Shown here piece after piece: positions 8,890-19,131 of a stretch of DNA of 64,000 nt. The position numbers and the translations under genes are program-made. The notes below the pieces were generated by a model that saw nothing but the letters and a program-made list of their open reading frames with translations, searched no databases and was not told the DNA's origin. Location: assembly GCA_003280025.1 (NCBI GenBank), contig QCGD01000005.1, positions 62,001-126,000 of the forward strand. Direction: 5' to 3'. This DNA comes from Prochlorococcus sp. AG-363-P06. Its GTDB lineage: Bacteria > Cyanobacteriota > Cyanobacteriia > PCC-6307 > Cyanobiaceae. Position 1 is the first letter of the stretch. The number at the start of each line of letters is the position of its first letter.

Positions 8890-10311
8890 ATGGCTAAATC
8901 CTCCCAAGATGTTCTAAGTCAAATTAAAGATGAAGGAATTGAACTCATCGATTTAAAATTCACTGATATTCATGGAAAATGGCAACATTTAACATTAACA
9001 TCAGACATGATAGATGAAGACTCTTTTACCGAGGGACTTGCATTTGATGGATCTTCTATTAGAGGTTGGAAGGCAATAAATGCTTCTGACATGTCAATGG
9101 TTCCAGATGCAAGTACAGCCTGGATTGATCCATTTTATAAACACAAAACTTTAAGTATGATTTGCTCCATTCAGGAGCCAAGGAGTGGAGAACCTTACGA
9201 TAGATGCCCAAGATCACTAGCTCAAAAGGCCTTGAAATATTTAGAGTCTACAGGAATAGCTGATACAGCATTCTTTGGCCCAGAACCAGAATTCTTCCTA
9301 TTTGATGATGTCAGATATGATTCAAAGGAAGGATCTTGTTTTTATAGTGTAGATACTATTGAGGCACCATGGAATACTGGAAGGGTAGAGGAAGGTGGAA
9401 ATTTAGGTTACAAAATTCAGTATAAAGAAGGTTATTTTCCAGTTTCTCCAAATGATACTGCCCAAGATATAAGATCAGAAATGCTTCTCCTTATGGGTGA
9501 ATTAGGTATACCAACAGAGAAACATCACCATGAAGTTGCAGGAGCCGGTCAGCATGAACTTGGAATGAAATTTGATTCTTTAATAAATTCAGCTGATAAT
9601 GTTATGACATATAAATATGTAGTTAGAAACGTTGCAAAGAAATATGGCAAGACTGCCACCTTTATGCCTAAGCCTGTTTTTAACGATAATGGTACAGGAA
9701 TGCATGTTCATCAAAGTTTATGGAAAAGTGGCCAACCACTTTTTTATGGAGAAGGTGCTTATGCAAACTTATCTCAAACTGCAAGATGGTACATTGGAGG
9801 AATACTTAAGCATGCCCCCTCATTCCTAGCATTTACTAATCCCACCACAAATAGTTATAAAAGATTGGTTCCAGGATTTGAGGCTCCAGTAAATTTAGTT
9901 TACTCTGAAGGTAATAGGTCTGCAGCAGTAAGAATACCCTTAACAGGTCCAAGTCCAAAAGCTAAAAGATTAGAGTTTAGATCAGGAGATGCACTAGCTA
10001 ATCCATATTTAGCCTTCACTGTAATGATGCTTGCCGGTATTGATGGAATAAAAAATCAAATTGACCCAGGAGATGGTGTAGATGTAGATTTATTTGAACT
10101 GCCCGTTGATGAACTTTCTAAGATTGATACAGTTCCATCATCACTTAATGATTCACTTAATGCCCTTAAAGCAGATAAAGATTATTTATTGGCCGGTGGA
10201 GTATTTACTGAAGATTTTATTGATAATTTCATTGATATTAAATATGAAGAAGTCCAACAATTAAGACAAAGGCCTCATCCTCATGAATTCTTTATGTACT
10301 ATGACGCTTAA
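8890..10311 (+). CDS. glnA: Glutamine synthetase type I
   Basis: Makes glutamine from glutamate, ammonia and ATP, the entry point of ammonium assimilation (GS/GOGAT). From the ATG at 8890 the protein is 473 residues, exactly the usual GlnA length, beginning [16 protein letters not shown]. An in-frame TTG at 8833 would add 19 residues with no family support and lies inside the candidate NtcA box. Visible motifs: [62 protein letters not shown] and NRSAAVRIP, with metal and ATP site residues intact. Followed by a strong terminator, so it is monocistronic. Confidence 0.97.
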   Translation: MAKSSQDVLSQIKDEGIELIDLKFTDIHGKWQHLTLTSDMIDEDSFTEGLAFDGSSIRGWKAINASDMSMVPDASTAWIDPFYKHKTLSMICSIQEPRSGEPYDRCPRSLAQKALKYLESTGIADTAFFGPEPEFFLFDDVRYDSKEGSCFYSVDTIEAPWNTGRVEEGGNLGYKIQYKEGYFPVSPNDTAQDIRSEMLLLMGELGIPTEKHHHEVAGAGQHELGMKFDSLINSADNVMTYKYVVRNVAKKYGKTATFMPKPVFNDNGTGMHVHQSLWKSGQPLFYGEGAYANLSQTARWYIGGILKHAPSFLAFTNPTTNSYKRLVPGFEAPVNLVYSEGNRSAAVRIPLTGPSPKAKRLEFRSGDALANPYLAFTVMMLAGIDGIKNQIDPGDGVDVDLFELPVDELSKIDTVPSSLNDSLNALKADKDYLLAGGVFTEDFIDNFIDIKYEEVQQLRQRPHPHEFFMYYDA

Positions 10312-10340
10312 GTATCAGTAGAAAATAAATTTTTAATTAA

Positions 10341-10387
10341 TCAATTTGAGAAATATCACAAAAAATTCTCAAATTGATTTTTTTTTT
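10341..10387 (+). terminator. Rho-independent terminator of glnA
   Basis: A 12-bp perfect stem (TCAATTTGAGAA at 10341-10352 pairing with 10366-10377), a 13-base loop, then ten T residues (10378-10387). It starts 29 bases after the glnA stop. Confidence 0.88.
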
Positions 10388-10415
10388 GTTGGAATATATA
10401 TAGATAATAAATAAA

Positions 10416-11471
10416 ATGGCTATAGAACAATTTTCAAAAATTGCTTATAAAACCTTACAGCAAGGTAAAAGCATTGCAGGACTAGCCCATAAAGAAATAA
10501 GTTCCAGAATAATGAACTTTATAGTTCCTGATAATGAACTTTCTAAGTTTAATTTAGATAAAAATTTACTAATTAAAATTCAAAATTCTATGGACTTTTT
10601 AAGAGAAGAAGATTGGACTGATGCAGAAAAAAATATTTATCCTTTTAAATTATTATTTGATGAGCCATGGCTTAGATATTTAACACAGTACCCTAAATTA
10701 TGGCTAGACATGCCAAACATATGGAATAGGCGTAGAAATGAAAAATATGATGACATCCCTAAATCTGTTGACAAAGATAATTATCCAAAATATTACTTAA
10801 GAAATTTCCATCATCAAACCGATGGATATTTATCTGATTTTTCTGCAAGTATATATGATTTACAAGTGGAGATACTTTTTAATGGAAGTGCAGATGCAAT
10901 GAGAAGGAGAATAATAAAACCTCTTAAAGAAGGTTTGTTAAATTTTGATGAAAGAAAAAAAAGCTCAATAAAAATAATTGATGTTGCCACTGGATCAGGA
11001 AGAACACTTAAACAACTAAGAGGTGCCTTTCCAAAGGAAAAAATTAAAGGTATCGATTTATCTGGATCATATTTAAAGGAAGCAAGTAGATATTTATCAG
11101 ATTTAGATGGGGATCTTATTGAATTGATAAAGGGTAATGCTGAAGAATTACCTTTTGGAAATAATAGTGTTCAAGCCATTACATGTGTATATTTATTTCA
11201 CGAATTACCCAGATCTATCAGAGAAAAAGTTTTAAGAGAATTCTTTAGAGTTCTTGAACCAAAAGGAATATTAGTTATTGCAGATTCTATACAAATTAGT
11301 GATTCACCTGATTTTATTGACATTATGGAGGATTTCTATAAAACATTTCATGAGCCATTTTATTGTGATTACATTAAAGATGATATTGATTCCAAAATTA
11401 AAGAAGTAGGTTTTAATAACGTTAAATCAAATTCATTTTTTATGACTAAAGTCTGGTCTGCCTTAAAATAA
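10416..11471 (+). CDS. Class I SAM-dependent methyltransferase
   Basis: Protein of 351 residues with a cyanobacterial N-terminal region of about 170 residues and a C-terminal Rossmann methyltransferase domain. SAM-binding motif I is IIDVATGSGRTL, followed by KGIDLSG (acidic loop), GNAEELPF, and a UbiE-like FFRVLEPKGILVIAD. The N-terminal part (RNFHHQTDGYLSD) is shared with plant and cyanobacterial methyltransferases acting on lipids or quinones as far as family resemblance goes, but substrate is not determinable. It is followed after 18 bases by a small conserved gene. Confidence 0.8.
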   Translation: MAIEQFSKIAYKTLQQGKSIAGLAHKEISSRIMNFIVPDNELSKFNLDKNLLIKIQNSMDFLREEDWTDAEKNIYPFKLLFDEPWLRYLTQYPKLWLDMPNIWNRRRNEKYDDIPKSVDKDNYPKYYLRNFHHQTDGYLSDFSASIYDLQVEILFNGSADAMRRRIIKPLKEGLLNFDERKKSSIKIIDVATGSGRTLKQLRGAFPKEKIKGIDLSGSYLKEASRYLSDLDGDLIELIKGNAEELPFGNNSVQAITCVYLFHELPRSIREKVLREFFRVLEPKGILVIADSIQISDSPDFIDIMEDFYKTFHEPFYCDYIKDDIDSKIKEVGFNNVKSNSFFMTKVWSALK

Positions 11472-11489
11472 AATTATAAAAGAGAAACT

Positions 11490-11744
11490 ATGAATTATTG
11501 GGAAGAAGAAATTATTGAACTTGCACAAAAATTAAATGACAAATTAAAAATTGATCATAATAATTGGCACAAACATAAAGGAAATAAATACAAAAGATCT
11601 GCAGAACTTATGTCAGCGGGATTATGCCAATTAATTATTTCAAATAATGAAAAGTATGCTATCGAGTATATGGAAGAAAGTATTAAATGGTTGAAGGAAA
11701 TTAATTTAGACAAACCATGTCCTAGCAAAAATTCATCTTTTTAA
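11490..11744 (+). CDS. Small conserved cyanobacterial protein (DUF6439-like)
   Basis: An 84-residue soluble, mainly helical protein (begins MNYWEEEIIELAQKLN; contains HKGNKYKRSAELMSAGLCQL). It resembles the cyanobacterial DUF6439 group, although that label is from memory of the pattern. It follows the methyltransferase closely and overlaps the convergent ATPase gene by 12 bases. Function unknown. Confidence 0.7.
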   Translation: MNYWEEEIIELAQKLNDKLKIDHNNWHKHKGNKYKRSAELMSAGLCQLIISNNEKYAIEYMEESIKWLKEINLDKPCPSKNSSF

Positions 11745-12167
11745 TGCCAACTGAAGGCGGTTCCCTTTATTACTCCATCTAATGTCATCAAAACATTCAC
11801 TTATAATATAAAGACCACGACCACAGACACTGCTTGTTTTTTTAGGTAAATTATAATTCCTATTTTTTATTTCTAATCCATTGCCTTGATCTTGAATCTG
11901 CCAAACACACCAATTAGGCGTAATTATTCTTCTAACTCTAACATTTTTCTTTGGATCTAAATTATTTCCATGTTTCACAGCATTAACTAGAGCTTCATGT
12001 AAACCAAGTTTAATGAGATAGCTGGAACGAGATTTTTTTATTGGCTCTAATAATAATTCTACAAATTCATTTAATTGTAATGATGATTCTAATTCAAAAA
12101 TTGACCAATTAATTCTAGGTCTCTTGAGAAATTTATTTAAAATATTCTTGCCCTGAAAAAAGGACAT
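11733..12167 (-). CDS. RsbW/SpoIIAB-like ATP-binding protein (anti-sigma regulatory kinase family)
   Basis: A 144-residue protein made of a single GHKL ATPase domain. The N box is HEALVNAVKHGN, G1 is IQDQGNGLE, and G2 is CGRGLYIISECFDD. This is the layout of serine kinase anti-sigma factors in partner-switching systems (RsbW, SpoIIAB), where the kinase binds a sigma factor and phosphorylates a STAS-domain antagonist. A STAS-domain gene is in the same window (about 36.2-36.6 kb), though unlinked. The partner and target sigma factor are inference. Confidence 0.8.
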   Translation of the reverse strand: MSFFQGKNILNKFLKRPRINWSIFELESSLQLNEFVELLLEPIKKSRSSYLIKLGLHEALVNAVKHGNNLDPKKNVRVRRIITPNWCVWQIQDQGNGLEIKNRNYNLPKKTSSVCGRGLYIISECFDDIRWSNKGNRLQLALKR

Positions 12168-12216
12168 AATAATATTTTTATACTAATGTTATTTTAACTT
12201 ATGAATTAGCACTAGA

Positions 12217-12936
12217 TCAAAGAATGTTGTTATGTCTTTTGGCTATAGCAGGATGCCTTAATATTGAATCCATTAACCTTACACCTCTTAATTGATTAAT
12301 TAAGGGCATATGTCCATCTGGAGCTTTTAATGACCAACAAAATGAATTAGGGTATCTTGTCCACAGACCATCTTTTTTCCATCCAATTTTAGGCCATAAA
12401 GATTCATATCTTAATCCTACAGATTTTAGAATTTTAGCTTGGTTAGAGAAACCAAATCTACCGTTTGAATAAATATTCCAGAGTCTATCAATTGTGTGAA
12501 GATCAGTTCCTGAAATATTATTTACTTCACTGTAGAAAACATAACCACGTTTTTCGGCAAGTTTACCGGCTAACTTTCTTAAGTATGCACTTGTTAATCT
12601 ATCTGCTTCTTCAAATTTTTGTTCCAATAAAAATAATTGCAATTCATCATAATTAATATCGACATCAGAATAAGTATTAAACCAATTATTAAATAATTTC
12701 TTTTCAAAAAACTGAGGTTGATGTTTTTTTAAAACCTGCAAAATCCATCCAGCAGGCCAGTCATCACCATCCTTATCAAATTTATCAAATAAGACATAAC
12801 CTATGTTAAATATTCCGAGTGAATCTTCTTCTATTTCATTTAATAAATTTATTCTCTTTCTTTGATTAGCAGCTACGAATTTATTAACTAGATCTAATGT
12901 AGCATTACTATAGTTATCTTGAGATTTGTTAGTCAT
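12217..12936 (-). CDS. gun4: GUN4-domain protein, activator of magnesium chelatase
   Basis: Binds protoporphyrin IX and Mg-protoporphyrin and stimulates Mg-chelatase in chlorophyll synthesis. The 239-residue length is close to Synechocystis GUN4. The N-terminal helical bundle (about 1-80) is followed by the GUN4 core with WDLHTIDRLW-type stretch (TDLHTIDRLWNIYSNGRFGFS), VGLRYESLWPKIGW, and WSLKAPDGHMP. It is transcribed away from selU and toward the RsbW-like gene. Confidence 0.93.
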   Translation of the reverse strand: MTNKSQDNYSNATLDLVNKFVAANQRKRINLLNEIEEDSLGIFNIGYVLFDKFDKDGDDWPAGWILQVLKKHQPQFFEKKLFNNWFNTYSDVDINYDELQLFLLEQKFEEADRLTSAYLRKLAGKLAEKRGYVFYSEVNNISGTDLHTIDRLWNIYSNGRFGFSNQAKILKSVGLRYESLWPKIGWKKDGLWTRYPNSFCWSLKAPDGHMPLINQLRGVRLMDSILRHPAIAKRHNNIL

Positions 12937-12971
12937 TTCAAATTAATTGATCTAAAAGTAAAAAACTATCC

Positions 12972-14015
12972 ATGCATATCAAAAGGGAAGAACTAAAGAA
13001 ATTTAGAAGTTTTAATGGACCACTTATAGATGTTAGGAGCCCTAGTGAATATTATAAAGGACATATGCCTAATTCTATTAATATTCCATTATTTGATAAT
13101 GAGGAGAGAGTAATAGTCGGAAAAATTTATAAGCAGAATGGTAGGGAATTAGCAGTAAAGCAAGGTTTGAAATTTGTAGAAAGGAAAATTGAAACGATTT
13201 TAAATAGTATATTTGAGTATATTGAAAGGCATAGATATACTAATAAAAATAAATCAGAAGACTCTCTTATAAGGATCTACTGCGCTAGAGGTGGTATGAG
13301 ATCATTAAGTATAGGGTGGTTATTGGAAAAATTTAAATACAACATAATAGTACTTAGGGGAGGTTATAAAAACTATAGGAGATGGATAATTGAGAGTTTT
13401 TCTAATAAGTACAACCTTATAGTTATTGGTGGAAAAACAGGAACAGGTAAAACAAAATTATTAAAATTACTAGAAAACAATGAATATCAAACTGTTGATC
13501 TTGAAGGATTTGCCTCTCACAGAGGAAGTACATTTGGAGGATTGGGAATGAAAGAACAACCAACTAATGAACATTTTGAAAATATGATTGCAGAAAAATT
13601 AATCTCTTTTAAAAAGAATGATCCTATTTTTGTAGAAGCTGAAAGTGCAAATATTGGAAAATGTAAAGTACCACATGAATTATTTAATCAGATGAAAACC
13701 TCTAAAAGAATAGAAATCATAAGAAGTCAATCAAATAGAATAGATGAATTGATTAGTACATATAGCATTTTTCAGCAAAATGATCTAGAGGAATCTATAT
13801 TAAGGATTAAGAAAAGACTTGGTCCGCAAAGAACAAAAATTGCTGTTGAATCAATAAGGGAAAGAAAATGGGATGTAGTCTGTAAAACAGTCCTTGAATA
13901 TTATGATAAATGCTATGAATATGAAAAAATAGGTAAAGAAAATATAAAAGATATAGACTTAACTGATCTTGAAGATGATCAAACAATATTAGGATTAATA
14001 AATAATATTTTATAA
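12972..14015 (+). CDS. selU: tRNA 2-selenouridine / geranyl-2-thiouridine synthase
   Basis: Modifies 2-thiouridine at the wobble position of Lys, Glu and Gln tRNAs to 2-selenouridine, using selenophosphate, through a geranylated intermediate (SelU, also called MnmH). The 347-residue protein has an N-terminal rhodanese domain with DVRSPSEYYKGHMPNS and the catalytic Cys in CARGGMRS (Cys104), then a P-loop GGKTGTGKT at 153-161 that is characteristic of MnmH. ATG start 36 bases after the divergent gun4. Confidence 0.92.
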   Translation: MHIKREELKKFRSFNGPLIDVRSPSEYYKGHMPNSINIPLFDNEERVIVGKIYKQNGRELAVKQGLKFVERKIETILNSIFEYIERHRYTNKNKSEDSLIRIYCARGGMRSLSIGWLLEKFKYNIIVLRGGYKNYRRWIIESFSNKYNLIVIGGKTGTGKTKLLKLLENNEYQTVDLEGFASHRGSTFGGLGMKEQPTNEHFENMIAEKLISFKKNDPIFVEAESANIGKCKVPHELFNQMKTSKRIEIIRSQSNRIDELISTYSIFQQNDLEESILRIKKRLGPQRTKIAVESIRERKWDVVCKTVLEYYDKCYEYEKIGKENIKDIDLTDLEDDQTILGLINNIL

Positions 14016-14075
14016 AATTTTTAAAAACGATTTAGATAAAAACTTTATAAAATAAAAAAATTATAATTAATTTTT

Positions 14076-14429
14076 ATGGCAGCAAATAAATTATCAAAGA
14101 TACAATTTTATGATGGAATAGATGAACCTGTAGTTCCAGAAATAAGGTTAACAAGAGGTAAAGATGGAACAACAGGACAAGCTATCTTTTTATTTGAAAA
14201 GCCTCAAGCTTTATCATCCATTACAAGTGGAGAAATTTTAGGTATGAGGATGATAGATTCAGAAGGAGAGCTATTAACTAGGGATGTAAAAGTAAGGTTT
14301 GTAGATGGTGAACCCTTATTTTTGGAAGCTGTATATATTTGGAAAAAAAAATCAGACTTTGATAGATTTATGAGATTTGCAAAAAGTTATGCAAAATCAA
14401 ATGGATTAGGATATTCTGAAAAAAAGTAG
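14076..14429 (+). CDS. psb28: Photosystem II assembly protein Psb28
   Basis: Cytosolic-side factor that binds PSII assembly intermediates near CP47. The 117-residue protein matches Psb28 throughout: [50 protein letters not shown] and EAVYIWKK. Its stop region carries the ribosome site (AGTAGG) of the next gene, so the two are probably co-translated. Confidence 0.96.
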   Translation: MAANKLSKIQFYDGIDEPVVPEIRLTRGKDGTTGQAIFLFEKPQALSSITSGEILGMRMIDSEGELLTRDVKVRFVDGEPLFLEAVYIWKKKSDFDRFMRFAKSYAKSNGLGYSEKK

Positions 14430-14441
14430 GAAAAATTTAAC

Positions 14442-15494
14442 TTGAATAGTTCATTTTACTTTAAGCTTACGGTAATATTAATAACCATTTTAATTTTATG
14501 GACATTAAGAGATTTTTTGCTTTTAATAATTTGTGCTTTAGTTATTGCAAATATTGTCTGTAATTTATGTAATCAATTACAAACTAAATTAAATCTTCCT
14601 AGACTAATTTCCTTATTGACGGTTATTTCAATTATTACTGTCTTAATTTTTACAATACTTTTTCTTGTATTACCTCCATTTATAAAAGAATTTAATGAAA
14701 TTTTGCTAGATATTCCTAATGGATTATCAAAAATAAATACTTTACTAAATTCTAATATAAATAAATTTAATTCTTTATATTATGGAGAAGAATCAGAAAA
14801 TGTTATTGATGTTTTTAATCTTATAAATAGTATTTTCCCCATACCTAATGTGGGAACTATAGCTAAAGGAATTCAAGAAAGTTTTATAAACATAATTAAT
14901 TTAGCGGGAAACCTAGGATCAGGATTGATAAGAATAATATTTGTTTTAGTAGTAAGTTTGATGATATCAATTGAACCTAAGAAATATAAAGAGAATGTTT
15001 TGATAATTATTCCAAAAACCTATCGTAATAAATTTAGAAATATTTTAGATAAATGTAATATTGCACTCTCTAACTGGAGTTTTTCAATGGTAATAAGCTC
15101 ATTATCTGTAGGACTTTTATCATTAATAGTGTTATCTATATTAGATGTGAAATATGTTGTTTCTAATGCTTTAATAGCCATGATATTAAATATAATTCCT
15201 AATATAGGGCCTGTTATTAGCGGAATATTTCCAATATCTATAGCCTTACTAGATAATTTTTGGAAGCCTCTAGTTGTATTAGGAGCATATATATTAATAC
15301 AAAATATAGAAAGTTATATAATAATGCCTTCAATTATGAAAAAGAGAACAAACTTACTTCCAGGATTAACATTAATATCTCAATTTGGATTTACTTATAT
15401 ATTTGGACCATTAGGATTAATATTATCCCTTCCCCTTGCAGTGGTTATTCAAGTTTTAATAAAAGAAGCAATTAATGAAAAACAATATACTTAG
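14442..15494 (+). CDS. PerM/AI-2E family membrane protein
   Basis: Predicted membrane protein of 350 residues with about eight helices and the central soluble segment between helices 3 and 4 typical of the AI-2E exporter/PerM family. The C-terminal part has the family stretch IMPSIMKKRTNLLPGLTLIS. Start is TTG at 14442, preceded by AGTAGG in the psb28 stop region. Transport substrate unknown; the family contains exporters of several small molecules and Na+/H+ antiporters. Confidence 0.85.
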   Translation: MNSSFYFKLTVILITILILWTLRDFLLLIICALVIANIVCNLCNQLQTKLNLPRLISLLTVISIITVLIFTILFLVLPPFIKEFNEILLDIPNGLSKINTLLNSNINKFNSLYYGEESENVIDVFNLINSIFPIPNVGTIAKGIQESFINIINLAGNLGSGLIRIIFVLVVSLMISIEPKKYKENVLIIIPKTYRNKFRNILDKCNIALSNWSFSMVISSLSVGLLSLIVLSILDVKYVVSNALIAMILNIIPNIGPVISGIFPISIALLDNFWKPLVVLGAYILIQNIESYIIMPSIMKKRTNLLPGLTLISQFGFTYIFGPLGLILSLPLAVVIQVLIKEAINEKQYT

Positions 15495-15673
15495 TTATTT
15501 AATTTTTTGTATAAATATGGATAGGAAAATAGAATAAAAAAGGCTAAGGGATGCTTAGATAAAGCAAAATAAAGTGAATTAAAAGTAAAGTGATCAAATA
15601 ATATTCTAAATTCGGTTGATAAATCAATTAAAACTAATGAAAATAAAAGTATTAAATAGTAATTTATTGTCAT
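15491..15673 (-). CDS. 60-residue small membrane protein
   Basis: Two hydrophobic segments (about 5-18 and 32-52) around a charged stretch DLSTEFRILFDHFTFNSL. It lies 18 bases downstream of secF on the same strand and overlaps the end of the convergent PerM-type gene by 4 bases. The pattern is like a small protein I associate with marine picocyanobacteria, but I cannot name it. Function unknown; it may be read with secD-secF. Confidence 0.62.
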   Translation of the reverse strand: MTINYYLILLFSLVLIDLSTEFRILFDHFTFNSLYFALSKHPLAFFILFSYPYLYKKLNN

Positions 15674-15691
15674 ATCTTATAAAGTTAATTC

Positions 15692-16609
15692 TTAATCTCT
15701 AAGTAAAAATGATGGTGCTAACAAAATACTAGAATAACTTCCAATTATAATTCCTAGTGATAGAGAAATTGAAAACCAAAAAAGAGAATATGAGCCAAAT
15801 AGTATTAGAGTTAACAAAGGAATTAAGGTTGTAATACTAGTAAATGCGGTTCTTCTAAATGATTCATTAACTGAAATTTGAATTGTTTCGTTATATTCAA
15901 TATCTTTTAATTTTAAGTTTTCACGAATTCTATCAAAAATAACAACTGTATCATTAACTGAGTAACCCGCTATTGTTAATAAAGAAACTGCAAATAAACT
16001 ATTTACCTCAATAGAAAGTAAAATTCCTAACCATGAAAATATACCGAATACAATAAATAAGTCGTGAAATAGTGCAAGTAAAGCAAAAAATGCATATTTC
16101 CTATCAAAGCGAATAGTTATATATAAAGAAATTGCAAATAAAGAAACTAATAGTGAAGTTGCAGAATTTAAAAGTAGTCTTTTTCCCAGTTTAGGACCTA
16201 TTAATCTAGTATTTTTTGAATCTTCATTTAATGGACCAATTACAGTTTCAAGATTATTAATAAGATTATTTGATTCTTCTATATTTAAATAAGGTGTTCT
16301 AATAGATATTAATTTATAATCATTTTGAAATTGTAAATTAATATTATTTACTAGGTTTTTGTTCTTTGAAACCTTATTTAAATTTTCTATAACTTTATCA
16401 GGAGAAATATTACTACATTCATTCTCACAAACTCTTTCAATTCTTAATTCATTACCTCCTATAAAATCCATTCCAAGATTAATTGGCATTTTATAACTAG
16501 TATTAAACGTTGAATATAAAATCCCAACCAAACTTAGAAAAATTAGAAATAATGAAAAACTAAATACCTTTTTTCTATTTTTGATTAAATTAAGGTTAAA
16601 AAAATTCAT
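15692..16609 (-). CDS. secF: Protein translocase subunit SecF
   Basis: Works with SecD to drive late steps of Sec-dependent export using the proton gradient. The 305-residue protein has an N-terminal helix, an extracytoplasmic domain starting LGMDFIGGNEL, and five C-terminal helices with the family stretch AGYSVNDTVVIFDRIREN. It follows secD by 22 bases in the pdhB-secD-secF operon. Confidence 0.95.
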   Translation of the reverse strand: MNFFNLNLIKNRKKVFSFSLFLIFLSLVGILYSTFNTSYKMPINLGMDFIGGNELRIERVCENECSNISPDKVIENLNKVSKNKNLVNNINLQFQNDYKLISIRTPYLNIEESNNLINNLETVIGPLNEDSKNTRLIGPKLGKRLLLNSATSLLVSLFAISLYITIRFDRKYAFFALLALFHDLFIVFGIFSWLGILLSIEVNSLFAVSLLTIAGYSVNDTVVIFDRIRENLKLKDIEYNETIQISVNESFRRTAFTSITTLIPLLTLILFGSYSLFWFSISLSLGIIIGSYSSILLAPSFLLRD

Positions 16610-16631
16610 AACAACAAAAGAGCAATAGTTT

Positions 16632-18095
16632 TTAAAGGAAACTCTCCTTTTTAAGATATAGATTTCTTTCCCTTAGGGATTGATAAGTTGTTAAAAATTT
16701 AAGAATAGTTTTAGAGCAATTTAAAGAAGTAAATAAACTTATTGCAACGCCAATACCTAAAGTAGCTGCGAATCCCTTAACAAAATTTGTTCCTAATAAG
16801 AACAAAACAAAACAACTAACAAAAGTAGTTATATGACCATCAATAATTGAAGAATTAGCTCTTTGAAAACCACTATCTATAGATCTTATAAGAGTATTTC
16901 CACTTTTTAATTCTTCTCTTATTCTTTCGAATATTAAAATATTTGCGTCAACAGCCATGCCAATACTCAAGATAAGACCTGAGATTCCTGGAAGGGTTAA
17001 AGTTACAGGTATTAAAGAGTACAGAGCTAAATTAAAAAATCCATAGAGAATTAAAGAAATAACAGAAACAAAACCAAGAATTCTATAATTTAATATCATA
17101 AATATCCCTACAACAATCAATCCACTAATAGCAGCATAAAGACTTTTTATAATATTTTTTGATCCCAATAAAGCACCAATAGTATTTGTTTCAACTATTT
17201 CTATTGGTAAGGGTAATGAGCCCCCTTTAAGTTGAACTTCTAATTCTCTTGCGTCCTCAGCACTAAAATTACCACTAATTGTGGCCAAACCACCTGTTAT
17301 GCCAGTATTTGAGAACTGACTACCAACACTTGCCTCACTAATAGATTCACCATCAAGGATGATGGCTAATAATTGTTCTGATCCAGCTATTGATTTAGTA
17401 ATATCTGCAAATTTATCTCCACCATCATTACTAAATGTTAGTAAGACTTCCCAATTATTATTTGTTTGTTCTTGTCTTCTTCCAGCATTAATCAAATCCT
17501 TTCCAGATAATTCTGTTTTATTGAATAGATTTGCAATTTCATTATTAATAAATAATTTAGTATCAATTAATTTTCCGAATAAATCTTGACTTTTAGGAGA
17601 ATAATTTAGAGTTTTTTGTATATCGCTAAGGAGTGAATTAATATTATTAAAATCATCAATAATTTTATTTTGTTCTAACAAGGAATATTCTTCTATTAGA
17701 TCATTTATTTTAAATCTTTGAAGTTGTAGTCTTTTTAATTCTTTAGTAGTACCAATCTTTTGAGTCCTAAATTCTAACAAGGCAGTTTTACCCAATACTC
17801 TTGAAGCTATTAATGGATTTTGTTCTCCAGGTAATTCTAAGATCAATTGATCCCTTCCTAAGGTTTGCAAGTTAGATTCTGAGACTCCTAAATTATTAAC
17901 TCTTTTATCCAAAACCGTTTTAACAGCTTCAAGTTCATCCTTAGATACTTTTCCCTCTTCCTTTATTAGTTGTAATGTTAATTGCGATCCTCCTTTTAAG
18001 TCTAAACCTAACTGTAAGGGATAATTAATTAATAAATAAATTGCTAATGATAATAGGAAAATTATAAAAAAAAGCCAACCTTGCCTTCTTTTCAT
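16632..18095 (-). CDS. secD: Protein translocase subunit SecD
   Basis: Partner of SecF in the export motor. The 487-residue protein shows LGLDLKGGSQLTLQL after the first helix, the P1 head region, then LPLPIEIVETNTIGALLG and the transmembrane domain with GMAVDANILIFERIREELK, where the Asp takes part in proton coupling. It starts 2 bases after pdhB ends, so the two are tightly coupled. Confidence 0.95.
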   Translation of the reverse strand: MKRRQGWLFFIIFLLSLAIYLLINYPLQLGLDLKGGSQLTLQLIKEEGKVSKDELEAVKTVLDKRVNNLGVSESNLQTLGRDQLILELPGEQNPLIASRVLGKTALLEFRTQKIGTTKELKRLQLQRFKINDLIEEYSLLEQNKIIDDFNNINSLLSDIQKTLNYSPKSQDLFGKLIDTKLFINNEIANLFNKTELSGKDLINAGRRQEQTNNNWEVLLTFSNDGGDKFADITKSIAGSEQLLAIILDGESISEASVGSQFSNTGITGGLATISGNFSAEDARELEVQLKGGSLPLPIEIVETNTIGALLGSKNIIKSLYAAISGLIVVGIFMILNYRILGFVSVISLILYGFFNLALYSLIPVTLTLPGISGLILSIGMAVDANILIFERIREELKSGNTLIRSIDSGFQRANSSIIDGHITTFVSCFVLFLLGTNFVKGFAATLGIGVAISLFTSLNCSKTILKFLTTYQSLRERNLYLKKESFL

Positions 18096-18097
18096 TA

Positions 18098-19081
18098 TTA
18101 AATACTCCCATTAAATAATTGTTCAACTTTTTCCACTATTTGATGTGGTTGTATAATTGTTAAATTCTCAAGATTTCCATTATAAGGAGTAGGTATATCC
18201 TGACTAGATAATCTGATAGGTCTTGCATCAAGATCATCGAAACATTGTTCAGTTATTAAAGCAATTAGTTCCGCTCCAATTCCACCAGTCTTCATACATT
18301 CTTCAACTATAATTACTTTATGTGTTTTTTTAATAGATTTAGCAATAGTATCCATATCAAAGGGTTTTAAGCTTATCAAGTCAATTAATTCAACGTCTAT
18401 ATTTTTATTTTTTAAATCTTCAATAGCTTTAAGACAATGGTGTCTCATTCGTGAATAAGTTAATAAGGTAACATCCTTACCTTCTTTTACTACATCAGCT
18501 TGGTCTAAAGCGCAAATATAATCTCCTTTAGGTAAATCTTCAGATAAATTATATAAAAGGACATGCTCAAAAAACAGTACAGGATTATTATCTCTTATAG
18601 CTGCTTTCATTAGACCTTTAGCATTTGTAGGAGTGCTACATGCAACAATCTTTATTCCAGGAACAGCATGAAAGTACGCCTCTAGTCTTTGACTATGTTC
18701 AGCTCCAAGTTGACGTCCAACTCCTCCAGGTCCACGTACTACTGCAGGTATTTTATAATTACCACCACTTGTGTATCTAAGCATACCCATATTATTTGAT
18801 ATTTGATTAAAAGCTAAAAGTAGAAATCCCATATTCATTCCTTCTACTATGGGTCTAAGACCTGTCATTGCTGCTCCAACTGCCATTCCAGTAAAACTAT
18901 TTTCAGCTATAGGAGTATCTAGAATTCTTAATTCTCCATATTTTTCATACAAGTCTTTAGTAACCTTATAAGAACCGCCATATTGTCCAACATCTTCTCC
19001 CATAACACATACATTTACATCTTTTGACATCTCTTCATCAATTGCTTCTTTCAAAGCATTAAATAATAAGGTTCCAGCCAC
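18098..19081 (-). CDS. pdhB: Pyruvate dehydrogenase E1 component, beta subunit
   Basis: With E1 alpha decarboxylates pyruvate and passes the acetyl group to lipoyl-E2. The 327 residues include [45 protein letters not shown], and the C-terminal transketolase domain with [12 protein letters not shown]. First gene of the pdhB-secD-secF operon; the alpha subunit gene is not in the window, as is usual for cyanobacteria. Confidence 0.95.
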   Translation of the reverse strand: MAGTLLFNALKEAIDEEMSKDVNVCVMGEDVGQYGGSYKVTKDLYEKYGELRILDTPIAENSFTGMAVGAAMTGLRPIVEGMNMGFLLLAFNQISNNMGMLRYTSGGNYKIPAVVRGPGGVGRQLGAEHSQRLEAYFHAVPGIKIVACSTPTNAKGLMKAAIRDNNPVLFFEHVLLYNLSEDLPKGDYICALDQADVVKEGKDVTLLTYSRMRHHCLKAIEDLKNKNIDVELIDLISLKPFDMDTIAKSIKKTHKVIIVEECMKTGGIGAELIALITEQCFDDLDARPIRLSSQDIPTPYNGNLENLTIIQPHQIVEKVEQLFNGSI

Positions 19082-19131
19082 GAGTAATTTCCTGATTAAT
19101 TACATAAATAAATTTTACCATTATGCTTAAA

